Positions 47,411 to 56,694 of a stretch of 64,000 nt of DNA are shown here, piece by piece. Position numbers and translations under genes: made by a program. Numbering within the stretch: position 1 is the stretch's first letter; each line of letters begins with the position of its first letter. The DNA is from an uncultured Verrucomicrobiota bacterium. GTDB taxonomy: Bacteria > Verrucomicrobiota > Verrucomicrobiia > Limisphaerales > UBA1319. The stretch is taken from assembly GCA_903845125.1 (NCBI GenBank), contig CAIMWS010000405.1:1-64000 (forward strand). The letters are read 5' to 3'. Under the pieces are notes generated by a model. That model saw only the letters and a list, made by a program, of their open reading frames with translations, searched no databases and was not told the origin of the DNA.

Positions 47411-50400
47411 TCAATAGTCGGCTTTGGCGTCCTCGAACAACGGATAGAGGATCGGCAGAACGAACAAGGTCAGCAAGGTGGCAGTGCCCAACCCGCCGAT
47501 GATGACGACTGCGAAAGGCCGGGCCGTTTCCGCCCCCACTGCGGTGGAAAGCCCGGCCGGGAGCAGGCCCAAGGCGGCCATAAGGGCGGTCATGACCACC
47601 GGCCGCACGCGGCTGACGGCTCCTTCCATGATGGCTTCCGCCATCGCCAGGCCGGCCTGGCGAAGCTCCCGAATACGCTCCACGAGGATGACCCCGTTTT
47701 GGATGGAGAGGCCGAACAGGGCGATGAAGCCCACCAGAGCCGAAACGGACAAAGCCAGGCCGGACAGCGGCAGGGCCATTATCCCCCCCACGGCGGTGAA
47801 GGGCACATTCAGGAGGATGAGAATGGCCAGCTTGCCGGAATCAAACGCCGTAAACAGCAGGAAGAATATGGCCAGCAGGGTGATCGGTACCACCACCGCC
47901 AAGCGTTTGACGGCGCGCTGCTGGTTTTCGAAGGCACCCGTCCATTCCAGGTGATACCCGGCCGGCAGCCGCACCTGGGCCTCCACCTTTTTCTGGGCCT
48001 CCGCCACCAGCGAACCCAGGTCGCGGCCGCGCACCGAGAGCTTGACGGCGGTGCGGCGCTCATTCTCCTCCCGGTAAATCCGCGCGAAGCCGGGTTTCAG
48101 CTCGATGCTGGCCACTGTGCCGAGGTTGAGACGTTCGCCGTTGGAACCGAAGACGGGAATGTTGCGGATGGATTCCAGGTTGGACACGGCGCCAGGGGTC
48201 AAGCGGACTGCCAGGTTGAAGGTCCGCTCGCCATCCAGAACCTGGGTGGCCACGGCACCGCCCATAGCGGTTTCCACCACCGATTCCACATCGGATACTG
48301 AAAGCCCGAACCGGGCGATCGCCGCGCGGTCGATCTCAATCTGGATTTGGGGCTGGCCCAGCAACTCTTCGGTGCCGACATCCGCGGCCCCCGGCACGGT
48401 TTTGAGGATATCAACGGTCTGATCGGCCAGCGCCTGCAGCTTGAGCGGATCCTCCCCGTAGATCTTGATGCTCAGCTCGGCCTTGATGCCGGAGATGGCC
48501 TCGTTGACGTTATCCTCGATCATCTGGCTGAACTGGAATTCCACCCCGGGGATTTCCGCCAGCTTGCGCCCCATGGCAGCGGCCAGGCCGTTGCGGTCCC
48601 GGGCGGTAACCCACCGTTCGCGCGGGCTCAATTCCACGGAGCATTCGACGATATCGAAGCCGTTGATGTCGGTGCCATCGTCGGGCCGCCCCAACTGGGT
48701 TACCACCGATTGTGTTTCCGGAAAGGAGGCCAGGATGCCGCGCACTTTTTTCACCAGGCGGGCGGCCTCGGTGGGGGAAATCGTCTCCGGCATGAATCCC
48801 CGGACCCAAAGGGAGCCCTCGTCCAACTTGGGCAGGAACTCCGAACCGCTGAAATAGAGGGTGACCCCGGCCAGGACGAGGCTGGCCAGCGCGGCGGAAA
48901 ACACCACCCAGCGGGCCGCCAGCGCCCGTTGGAGCCAGGGGCGGTACCAGGCCACCAGCCTCCGGACAATCCAGGATTCATGCCCGGCGCCATGCGGTTT
49001 CACCGCGACGCTCGCGATGGCGGGCACCACCGTGAGCGCCAGGAGGGTGCCCACCACCAACGCGAAGGTCAGCGTCAACGCCATGGGCTGGAAGATCTTC
49101 CCTTCCACCCGCTGCATGGTGTAGAGCGGGATGAACGCGGTGAGGAGGATCGCCTTGGAAAAAAGGATGGGACGGCCCATTTGTCCAAAAGCCTCCACGA
49201 TCGCCGCGGTCAGGGAGCGCACTTTCTGTTTCCTTTCCTCCAGCAGGCGCAGCAGGTTTTCCATCACGACGACGGCAGAATCCACAATAATGCCGAAGTC
49301 GATGGCGCCCATCGAAATCAGGTTGGCCGGAATGCCGCGCAAGTCGAGCAGCAGAAAGGCCCCCAGCAGGGACAGCGGCACGACCGCGGCCACCACCAGG
49401 GCGGAGCGATAGTTCCCCAGCCCCAGGAATAAAATCAGCACCAGCAGCACCAGCGAGACCCCCTCCACCATGTTTTTGCGCACCGTATGCAAGGTGCGCC
49501 CGATCAGTTCGGTGCGGTCGTAGTGCATCACCATCCGCACCCCCTGGGGCAGGAATTTGGCGTTGATTTCGCGGACCTTGGCGCGCACGAGCTTGAGCAC
49601 CTCCAAGGCGTTCTCCCCTTTGCGCATGATCACGATGCCCTCCACCACGTCATCCTGATCCGGCTCGCCAGGAAGGATTTTGCCCACCCGGCCCAGGCGC
49701 AATTGGGAGCCGATGGAAACGGCCCCCAAGTCACGGATGCGGATGGGAGTGCCGTTGCGGGTTTCCACCGCGATGGCGGCGATGTCCTCCACGTTACGCA
49801 CAAACCCCAGCCCGCGCACGATGTACATCTCCGAGCCGTGCTCGATGTACGAACCGCCCGCATTGCGGTTGCCATTGGCGAGGGCGGTGAATACCTGCTG
49901 CAAGGAGATGCCGTAGGATTTGAGCCGCGCGGGATCAATCGATACCTGGTATTGCTTGGTTGGTCCCCCAAACCCCACCACATCGACGATGCCCGGTACT
50001 GTGCGCAGCTTACGCTCCACCACCCAATCCTGCAAGGCCCGCACTTCCTCGGGGGGGTGGCCGGCCGGGGCTTTCAGAGTGTAGCGGTAGATTTCGCCCA
50101 CCGGGGTGGAGTCCGGCGAAAGGCCCGCCTGGGCTCCCGCGGGCAGCGCCACGGTGGAAAGCAGCTGGTAGGCCTGGTTGCGGACATAAGCCCGGTCGGT
50201 TTGGTCCTCAAACACGATGGTGATTTGTGAAAGGCCGAACAGGGAGATCGACCGGATGGAAGAACGGCGGGGAATGCCGTTCATCACGTTTTCCAGGGGA
50301 ATGGTCACCAGGCGCTCCACTTCCTCGGCGGCGTGCCCCGGGAACAGGGTGATGATCTGGAAGCTCACATTCGTGACATCGGGATAGGCCTCCACCGGCA

Positions 50401-50500
50401 GCCGTTGGAAGGCGAAAATGCCCGCCACGATATAAATCAACAACAGGGCGGCGACGATCGGCCGATGGCGCAGGATGTACGATACCAACGTTGCCATCAC
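47411..50500 (-). CDS. Heavy-metal efflux RND pump (CzcA/CusA family)
   Basis: LPVEAYPDVTNVSFQIITLFPGHAAEEVERLVTIPLE; GAIDFGIIVDSAVVVMENLLR; about 1029 aa. Confidence 0.95.
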   Translation of the reverse strand: MMATLVSYILRHRPIVAALLLIYIVAGIFAFQRLPVEAYPDVTNVSFQIITLFPGHAAEEVERLVTIPLENVMNGIPRRSSIRSISLFGLSQITIVFEDQTDRAYVRNQAYQLLSTVALPAGAQAGLSPDSTPVGEIYRYTLKAPAGHPPEEVRALQDWVVERKLRTVPGIVDVVGFGGPTKQYQVSIDPARLKSYGISLQQVFTALANGNRNAGGSYIEHGSEMYIVRGLGFVRNVEDIAAIAVETRNGTPIRIRDLGAVSIGSQLRLGRVGKILPGEPDQDDVVEGIVIMRKGENALEVLKLVRAKVREINAKFLPQGVRMVMHYDRTELIGRTLHTVRKNMVEGVSLVLLVLILFLGLGNYRSALVVAAVVPLSLLGAFLLLDLRGIPANLISMGAIDFGIIVDSAVVVMENLLRLLEERKQKVRSLTAAIVEAFGQMGRPILFSKAILLTAFIPLYTMQRVEGKIFQPMALTLTFALVVGTLLALTVVPAIASVAVKPHGAGHESWIVRRLVAWYRPWLQRALAARWVVFSAALASLVLAGVTLYFSGSEFLPKLDEGSLWVRGFMPETISPTEAARLVKKVRGILASFPETQSVVTQLGRPDDGTDINGFDIVECSVELSPRERWVTARDRNGLAAAMGRKLAEIPGVEFQFSQMIEDNVNEAISGIKAELSIKIYGEDPLKLQALADQTVDILKTVPGAADVGTEELLGQPQIQIEIDRAAIARFGLSVSDVESVVETAMGGAVATQVLDGERTFNLAVRLTPGAVSNLESIRNIPVFGSNGERLNLGTVASIELKPGFARIYREENERRTAVKLSVRGRDLGSLVAEAQKKVEAQVRLPAGYHLEWTGAFENQQRAVKRLAVVVPITLLAIFFLLFTAFDSGKLAILILLNVPFTAVGGIMALPLSGLALSVSALVGFIALFGLSIQNGVILVERIRELRQAGLAMAEAIMEGAVSRVRPVVMTALMAALGLLPAGLSTAVGAETARPFAVVIIGGLGTATLLTLFVLPILYPLFEDAKADY

Positions 50501-51648
50501 AGCTTGCCTCCGGATTCCATCACCGTCTGCAGCAGCAGGCAGCCTTCCGTCACGATTCGCTGGGCTTCACGGAGCCCGTTCAGCACCCCGATTTTGCCGT
50601 CATTTTCCAGGCCGAGCACCACTGCTTTGCGTTCGTAGCTGCCGGGGGAATTCTCCACAAAGACAAACGCCTTGCTCTCCTTGTGGAAAACCGCCTTCGC
50701 GGGGATTTCGATGGTGGCCGAAGCATCACTGTAGATTTCCGCTGTCACATACATCTCCGCTTTGAGCAGTTTTTCAGGATTCGGCACCGAGGCCCGCACC
50801 TTGACCGCGCGGGTGGCCGGATCCAGCGCATCGCCGATCAATTCAATCCGGCCCTCGAACCGGCGGCCCGGATAGGCCTGGCTGCGCAGCTGAAGGGTCT
50901 GGCCGGGCTTCAGCTTGGGCAAATCCAACTCGGTGGCGTCCAGGAGGAGCCAGAGCCGGGTGGGATCGGAAATGACAAATTGCGGGGAAAAAACCTGCGG
51001 CACGTTGCCCAGCATCTGGTCCGGCCGGACTTCCTGCCCGGGATTGAGGTTTTTCTCCACCACCACCCCGCCGATGGGGGCTTTGAGGGAATAGATCTGG
51101 TCAACGATGTCCGCGCCCCCTCCGTAAAGGGCCAACCGGGCCGCAGCCCGCTCCCGCTCGGACAGCGCGGAAACGTAGGCGTCCTCGGCGGCTTCAACCT
51201 CCTTTTGAGCGGTGGCGCCATGCTCCAGCAAGGTCTTGAGCCGGGCCAAATTCCGCTGCGCCAGTTGAAGGTCCGCCGTGCTCTTGCGCACATCCGACTG
51301 AGCCTGTCCAAAATCCGGCGATACGATCCTGGCCAGCACGTCCCCCGCCGCCACCACCTGGCCTTGGTTGACCGCCAAGGTGTCAACCCGTCCGCCCACG
51401 GGCGAAAAAATCCGAACGGTGACTTCGTCGTTCCAAACGAGCCGGCCGGTCAACAGGATCGTGTTGGTGCGGCGCAAGGCCACTTCCTCCACTGCCAGCG
51501 AATTCATCTGCGCGGAGCCGGACGGCAGGACAATTCGGTCGCCATCCACTTGCGTGCCAGCCGCGCCGGGGGCGGCTTTTTTTTCGCCGTGGCATCCGGC
51601 CCCTAACAGGAAACCAAATAATATTGGAATGAATTGGGGGTATTTCAT
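50497..51648 (-). CDS. RND efflux periplasmic adaptor (membrane fusion protein)
   Basis: Lipoprotein-like signal FLLGAGCHG; GGRVDTLAVNQGQVVAAGDVLARI; SLKAPIGGVVVEKNLNPGQEV. Confidence 0.93.
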   Translation of the reverse strand: MKYPQFIPILFGFLLGAGCHGEKKAAPGAAGTQVDGDRIVLPSGSAQMNSLAVEEVALRRTNTILLTGRLVWNDEVTVRIFSPVGGRVDTLAVNQGQVVAAGDVLARIVSPDFGQAQSDVRKSTADLQLAQRNLARLKTLLEHGATAQKEVEAAEDAYVSALSERERAAARLALYGGGADIVDQIYSLKAPIGGVVVEKNLNPGQEVRPDQMLGNVPQVFSPQFVISDPTRLWLLLDATELDLPKLKPGQTLQLRSQAYPGRRFEGRIELIGDALDPATRAVKVRASVPNPEKLLKAEMYVTAEIYSDASATIEIPAKAVFHKESKAFVFVENSPGSYERKAVVLGLENDGKIGVLNGLREAQRIVTEGCLLLQTVMESGGKL

Positions 51649-53018
51649 CGTGGGTCCATTTTGTTTTCCAATCCGCCGGCTTCAGATTGGGCAGCCTGTA
51701 GGGCGGCCAGGGCGGCGGCCGCGGCGGCCGCCGATTGCACCGCCGCCAGGCGCACCTCGTTGTCATTACGCTGGGCCGAAAGCAGGTCCAGCACCGAGGC
51801 TCCGCCTTTTTGATACGCGAACGAAATTGCTTCCAAAATGCTGGCGGACCTGGCTTTGATTTCCCGCTGGTAATGATCATACCGGGCGGCGGCATCCTGA
51901 TAGGCCGATCGGGCGGTGGCGATGTCCGCGGCAATCTGCGCCCGCACCTTGTCTTCCTGGACCGCCGCCTGGTCGCGGGCGGCTTCAGCGGCCTTGATCG
52001 CGCCCCGGTTATGGTTCCACAGCGGCAGCGGAAACGAAAGCCCCAGGCCAATGGTGTGATTGGCATCCGGCGGGTTGTGCTCATACATCATCAGGACCGT
52101 CGGATCGGGAATACGCAAGGCTTTTTGCAGCCGCAAATCCGCCTCGGCTTTTTTGCGCAAGGCTTCCGCCGCCACCAGATCTGAACGCCGCGGGATGGGA
52201 TTTTGTTCGTTGCGGGCGGGCGGCTCGCCCAGCAGGCTCTCCAGGTTGTCCGTGGCCTTCCAGGCACCGGTGGGCTGGCTGGAGCCAATCAGGTTTTCCA
52301 AGCCAAGGCGTTGTTGGAGCGCGCTGGCTTCCGCGGCCCGGGCATCCACTTCAAAGCGCATGGCCAGGATTTCAATCTGGCTCTTGTCCGCCGTCGAGAT
52401 GTCCCCGGCTTGGAAGCGGATCGAGGCGATATCGGCCTCCCGCCGCAAGGCGGCCGCCGAATTGCGCAGGGTTTGCACGGTCAACTCGGCTTGCACCACG
52501 GCGATGTAGGCCTGCGTCACCCCGAGGTCAAGCAGGCGCCGGGCATTCTCCATCCGGGCCTTGGAGGCCGCGAAACCATGGTCCGCCGACTGCTGGCGAC
52601 TGCGCCTTTTGCCCCCGATTTCCAGCAGCTGATTGACGGAGGAAACCGTGTCATAGCTGCGGTCCCAGATCGAATTCCCGTAACTCGTGGAAGCTGGCTG
52701 CCCATTGACTGGCACTTTGCTGGTCGTCCACGAAAAGGTGGGGTTGGGGAATTCCCGGGCCATGATTTTCTGGGCCATGGCGATATCCACATCGCTTTTG
52801 GCAGCCAGGAGATCCCAGTTACGCTCCAAAGCCAACCGCTTGGCCTCCCCCAGCGAAAGCAACTCCGGGGTGCCCATGGCTGGGGCCTGGCGGGCGGGCG
52901 GGCGGGCGCCCGTTTCTGCCCCCACCCCGCAAACCCCGCCCGACAGTGACGCGGCAAGAATCCATCGGAACCATGTTCCCCGCATCATCCTCAACCTTTT
53001 TGCCATAGGGAGATACAA
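51645..53018 (-). CDS. TolC-family outer membrane efflux protein
   Basis: LSLGEAKRLALERNWDLLAAKSDVDIAMAQK; SAYQDAAARYDHYQREIKARS; start may be downstream of 53018. Confidence 0.92.
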   Translation of the reverse strand: MYLPMAKRLRMMRGTWFRWILAASLSGGVCGVGAETGARPPARQAPAMGTPELLSLGEAKRLALERNWDLLAAKSDVDIAMAQKIMAREFPNPTFSWTTSKVPVNGQPASTSYGNSIWDRSYDTVSSVNQLLEIGGKRRSRQQSADHGFAASKARMENARRLLDLGVTQAYIAVVQAELTVQTLRNSAAALRREADIASIRFQAGDISTADKSQIEILAMRFEVDARAAEASALQQRLGLENLIGSSQPTGAWKATDNLESLLGEPPARNEQNPIPRRSDLVAAEALRKKAEADLRLQKALRIPDPTVLMMYEHNPPDANHTIGLGLSFPLPLWNHNRGAIKAAEAARDQAAVQEDKVRAQIAADIATARSAYQDAAARYDHYQREIKARSASILEAISFAYQKGGASVLDLLSAQRNDNEVRLAAVQSAAAAAAALAALQAAQSEAGGLENKMDPR

Positions 53019-53042
53019 ACCCCTTTTCTGGAGGTCGTTTTG

Positions 53043-53399
53043 CTACTTTGAATCGACAATGATCCGCCGGGCAAGACCCTTGGAGGCGTCACACCATACC
53101 TTGACATGCATACCGGGCCTGATCCCCGATTGGGCCATGGGCATCCCTCGGGAGCGCAAATCGAACGCGCTCCAGACCCGCGTTTCCCCATTCCAAACCA
53201 GGGTGTCCACTTGGTTCCCCATTTCTTTCAAGCGAAACACCTTTTTTCCAGGTGCGATTTCAACCATCACCCCTTCTTTATAAGCAATCCAATGGCGTGT
53301 GTTACCAAAAGCGTTTTGACTGATTAAGAACACCGCCAAGGGCAGGAGTCCCTTGAGGCAGGTGGCCCATCTTGACCTGTTTTTACTTGTGTGATTCAT
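53043..53399 (-). CDS. Small secreted hypothetical protein, first gene of the efflux operon
   Basis: Signal WATCLKGLLPLAVFLISQNAFG; SGIRPGMHVKVWCDASKGLARRIIVDSK; about 25 nt upstream of the tolC-like ORF. Confidence 0.65.
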   Translation of the reverse strand: MNHTSKNRSRWATCLKGLLPLAVFLISQNAFGNTRHWIAYKEGVMVEIAPGKKVFRLKEMGNQVDTLVWNGETRVWSAFDLRSRGMPMAQSGIRPGMHVKVWCDASKGLARRIIVDSK

Positions 53400-53427
53400 G
53401 TAAATTCCAAATCCTGCTACGGGGTGA

Positions 53428-53443
53428 TGCAGCCTTCATGCCA
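53428..53443 (-). promoter_or_regulatory. Sigma-54 promoter (-24/-12) TGGCATG-AAGG-CTGCA
   Basis: 10 of 12 defined consensus positions (TGGCACG-N4-TTGCW), GG-N10-GC spacing intact, ending about 29 nt upstream of the ATG at 53399. Confidence 0.7.
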
Positions 53444-53786
53444 ACTATTTTATCATAACCCATCTAGTTCATATTCAACCACATATGAGAATTACCCCCA
53501 GACCGGAAACTTCCCCACTGGCCAGCCATTAACCAACCATGGCCAGCCACTGGCCACGGACCGCCGCTTCCCGGTGATGCGCCCAGCCAAACCCACCGGT
53601 GGGCGGAATGGCGCAGGATGCCATTGAATTTTGCGGCCTTCGGCCGCACACTCGATGCGGCCCTTATGGAAAAGCCCATTAGCAGACAAGCGCGGCGACG
53701 GTGGATCAGCGAGAGCGATGCGGCCAGGGGAAATGGCACCTCCACCAGAACCATGAACAATTCCAGGAACGACGCCTGACCACCCC

Positions 53787-54476
53787 ATGCAACTTCCCAA
53801 AGCCCGGCATCGTTGGAGTGTGAGCGCCCGGCAGGCGATCGCCATCCAGCGGCGGCTCGCGCAAGCGGTGGTGATTGAAAAACCGGCTTCACCCATCGCC
53901 CGGGTGGCCGGGGTGGATTGCGCCTTCAGCCGCGATGGCCGCCACTGCCTGGCGGCGGTGGTGGTTTGGGATCTCGCTGAAAACCGGGTGTGTGAGGAAC
54001 GGGTGGCCCGGTGCCAGCTCCGTTTCCCTTACGTCCCTGGATTATTGTCCTTCCGGGAAGCGCCAGCCATTCTGGCCGCCCTGCGTTTGCTGCGGCAGAC
54101 CCCGGATGCGCTCCTGTGTGATGGGCAGGGATTGGCCCATCCGCGCCGTTTCGGCCTCGCCTGCCACTTGGGAATCCTGACCGGTTTGCCCGCCTTGGGC
54201 TGCGCCAAGAGCCGGCTGATCGGCGAGGCACCGGAACCTGAACCGCGCCGCGGATCGCAAACGGAACTGCGCATTGGCGGGGAAACCGTTGGCCTGGTTC
54301 TCCGCACCCAGGACCGCGTGAAACCGGTCTATTTGAGCGTGGGCCACCGACTGGATCTGGGCACGGCGGTGGACCTGGTGCTGCGCTGCGCCCTCCGCTG
54401 CCGCTTGCCCGAACCAACCCGGCTGGCCGATCGGCTCGTGGCCGCGTATAAACGGGAATTGGAAACCGGGCACTGA
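53787..54476 (+). CDS. nfi: Endonuclease V (deoxyinosine 3'-endonuclease)
   Basis: VAGVDCAFSRDGRHCLAAVVVWD; FPYVPGLLSFREAPAIL; LLCDGQGLAHPRRFGLACHLGI. Confidence 0.93.
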   Translation: MQLPKARHRWSVSARQAIAIQRRLAQAVVIEKPASPIARVAGVDCAFSRDGRHCLAAVVVWDLAENRVCEERVARCQLRFPYVPGLLSFREAPAILAALRLLRQTPDALLCDGQGLAHPRRFGLACHLGILTGLPALGCAKSRLIGEAPEPEPRRGSQTELRIGGETVGLVLRTQDRVKPVYLSVGHRLDLGTAVDLVLRCALRCRLPEPTRLADRLVAAYKRELETGH

Positions 54477-54505
54477 CCATCCGGGCCGACTAACCCCGGC
54501 CTTGT

Positions 54506-56602
54506 TTAATATTCAAAAACCACCGCCGTATGGCAGCTGAATTTGGGAACCTTGACGGCGGCGGTCCCCCGGCTCCGCCGGATGGCCAGCGATTGTTTGC
54601 CGGGCACCGAATAAGCCCTTTTGATCGCTTCCGGCACGCGGATTTCCACGGCCACGTTTTCCACCGCCGGGAGGTCTTCGATCACCAGGCAGCGGCCCCG
54701 CTGCAAGGGCGGACCGTAGAGCAAATGAGCCACATACCGTTTGGCCTGCGGCTGGTGCAGCAAGCTGACCCGGCCGGCACTCGGCAGGCGGTCCACCTGG
54801 AGCATGGGATGCCGGTAAACCAGGGCGAGGGCATTGGCAAAAAGCTGCCGGTGCAGGCGCGCCCCGTTTTTATAATAGATTTCCCCCAGCCGGTGCGGCA
54901 GGAAAACCACCGACCCAAAGCGGATGGCCCCCGGGTGCGCCGCCTGCCCGAGCTGATAAGGCGTGTTCTGATGGGAGCAGTAATGGGCATAGGTTCGGTC
55001 GAAATAAGGCTCCTGCAAACGGGCCAGGATTTCCGTGCCCGGGCGCAGCTCCACCCGCAGGGCAGCCTGGTAATTCAGGAAGGGGGTGGAAACCATTTCC
55101 CGCGCCAGGGCCGGCCCCACCACCAGGTAATCCTCCTGGTATTTGGCCGGGCCCAGGTAGGTGGCGCCCACGTCAAGCAGGAATCCCTTTTTGTCAGCAT
55201 CCAGGGCACTCTCGCCCAGGACCAGCAAACTGCCACCCTGCCGGACATAGCCCGCCAGTTTGTCCGCCAGATCCCGGGTCAATCCGGCGGCGCCAGTCAG
55301 GATAATGGTCTCGAGACCCGACCAATCGCGGGCAGGATCAGCCACCACATAATCCTGGTGGATCTCCATCAGCATGGTGGAAACCCCTTCGTCATCCGGA
55401 GCTGAGCCAGTGCGCAGCAGGCCCAGGCGCGAGACCGGCCGCCCCCCGATGCCATAGGCTTCGATCTGCTCCACATATTCGTAGGCGTAACCGAGGTTCC
55501 GGTAGGTCTCCAAGTCCATCTCGCCGGAGGGGTGCAACTGGTCGCCAAAATTGCAGGCGGCCCCGAAAGCGATCATGGCCGCGGCCTCATACCGGATGGC
55601 ATCCCGGTGCTTGAAACCGCCGAATTCCCCCCAGGACGTGTGGAATTTGCCGCTCATGGCCACGATCGGCTTGCCCGTGTTATGGAAGAACTTGGCCCGC
55701 AGGGGCAGCTTGTCATAACCGCCCCAGGTGGTGGGCAGATCCTCCAGTTGCTGCTCCGTGTTGCGGGCGGCCATATCCCATTGCAGATCCTCCGGGATCA
55801 GCTTGGTGGTGCCGTTGAAAAACACGGTGGCCAGCGGGCGATACTTGGTGATGACCCGTCGCGCCTCCTGGAAAAAACGTTTCCATTTGCGGGCGTTGTA
55901 TTCCGCCACCGCCCGGTCATCGTCGATGGCAATGCCCGCCGCCTGCATGCCCTGGCGGCAGGTGGCGCAGTAGCACGGAGGACTGACGTTGCAGATGTCG
56001 AAGAAAAAGCCGTCGACGAGGTAACGGATGCAAATCTCTTCCACCTGGCTCAGCATCAGGTGCAGGTATTGGCCGCTGGGGCAGAGGAATTTCCAGGAAT
56101 TGGCCGGCCGCGGATCCCCCGGCTGGGCTGCGCCATCCCAGTTGCGGGCGGCGATGGACCCATCCTGGTTGCGCACGCACCATTCCGGGTGTTGTTCCGC
56201 CTCCGCAGCCGACCAGCCCACTGTGTAATAGATGGGGCACTTGATCCCCAGCTCGTGGCAGGCGGCGATCTGCTGGCCGAGCAGATCGATCTGCAGGCTG
56301 GGATGCTTCTGCCCGATTTTGGTGGGATAATAGCTCCAGCTATGGTGGCATTTGGCGAAAATGTTGATCCAATTCACATGCCCCAGTCGGAGGGCCTCCT
56401 GCCACTGCCGCGGGTCAAACCGGGCCCCCACGCCGGGGATATCCGGCGAGGTGTGGAAATCCAGGTGCACCTGCCGGGCTGGCAGAACAACCTCCGGCAT
56501 CGGCCCGGAGGCGGACTGCAAATTGAGCGCCTGGCTGGCCAGCACCAGCAGCCAGCCGGTCCGCAGGACTGGCCATAATCGATTGGAACGGCATCGCATC
56601 AT
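54506..56602 (-). CDS. GHL6-like (alpha-amylase-superfamily) secreted glycosidase-like protein
   Basis: VHLDFHTSPDIPGVGARFDPRQW...FAKCHHSWSYYPTKIGQKHP; C-terminal GH42 trimerization-like region GGSLLVLGESALDADKKGFLLDVGA. Start at MMRCRSN preferred. Confidence 0.75.
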   Translation of the reverse strand: MMRCRSNRLWPVLRTGWLLVLASQALNLQSASGPMPEVVLPARQVHLDFHTSPDIPGVGARFDPRQWQEALRLGHVNWINIFAKCHHSWSYYPTKIGQKHPSLQIDLLGQQIAACHELGIKCPIYYTVGWSAAEAEQHPEWCVRNQDGSIAARNWDGAAQPGDPRPANSWKFLCPSGQYLHLMLSQVEEICIRYLVDGFFFDICNVSPPCYCATCRQGMQAAGIAIDDDRAVAEYNARKWKRFFQEARRVITKYRPLATVFFNGTTKLIPEDLQWDMAARNTEQQLEDLPTTWGGYDKLPLRAKFFHNTGKPIVAMSGKFHTSWGEFGGFKHRDAIRYEAAAMIAFGAACNFGDQLHPSGEMDLETYRNLGYAYEYVEQIEAYGIGGRPVSRLGLLRTGSAPDDEGVSTMLMEIHQDYVVADPARDWSGLETIILTGAAGLTRDLADKLAGYVRQGGSLLVLGESALDADKKGFLLDVGATYLGPAKYQEDYLVVGPALAREMVSTPFLNYQAALRVELRPGTEILARLQEPYFDRTYAHYCSHQNTPYQLGQAAHPGAIRFGSVVFLPHRLGEIYYKNGARLHRQLFANALALVYRHPMLQVDRLPSAGRVSLLHQPQAKRYVAHLLYGPPLQRGRCLVIEDLPAVENVAVEIRVPEAIKRAYSVPGKQSLAIRRSRGTAAVKVPKFSCHTAVVFEY

Positions 56603-56694
56603 AACCTCGGCAGCGTGCCACAAGCGCTAAAACCGCGCAAGCCGGTCATCCTTTCGTTCTTTCCAGTTCCTCCGGCGTAACCTAATCTTGATGC

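Noticed and set aside
53516-53556. Short direct repeats TGGCCAGCCA upstream of the endonuclease V gene
   Set aside because: Only two imperfect copies; no clear function.
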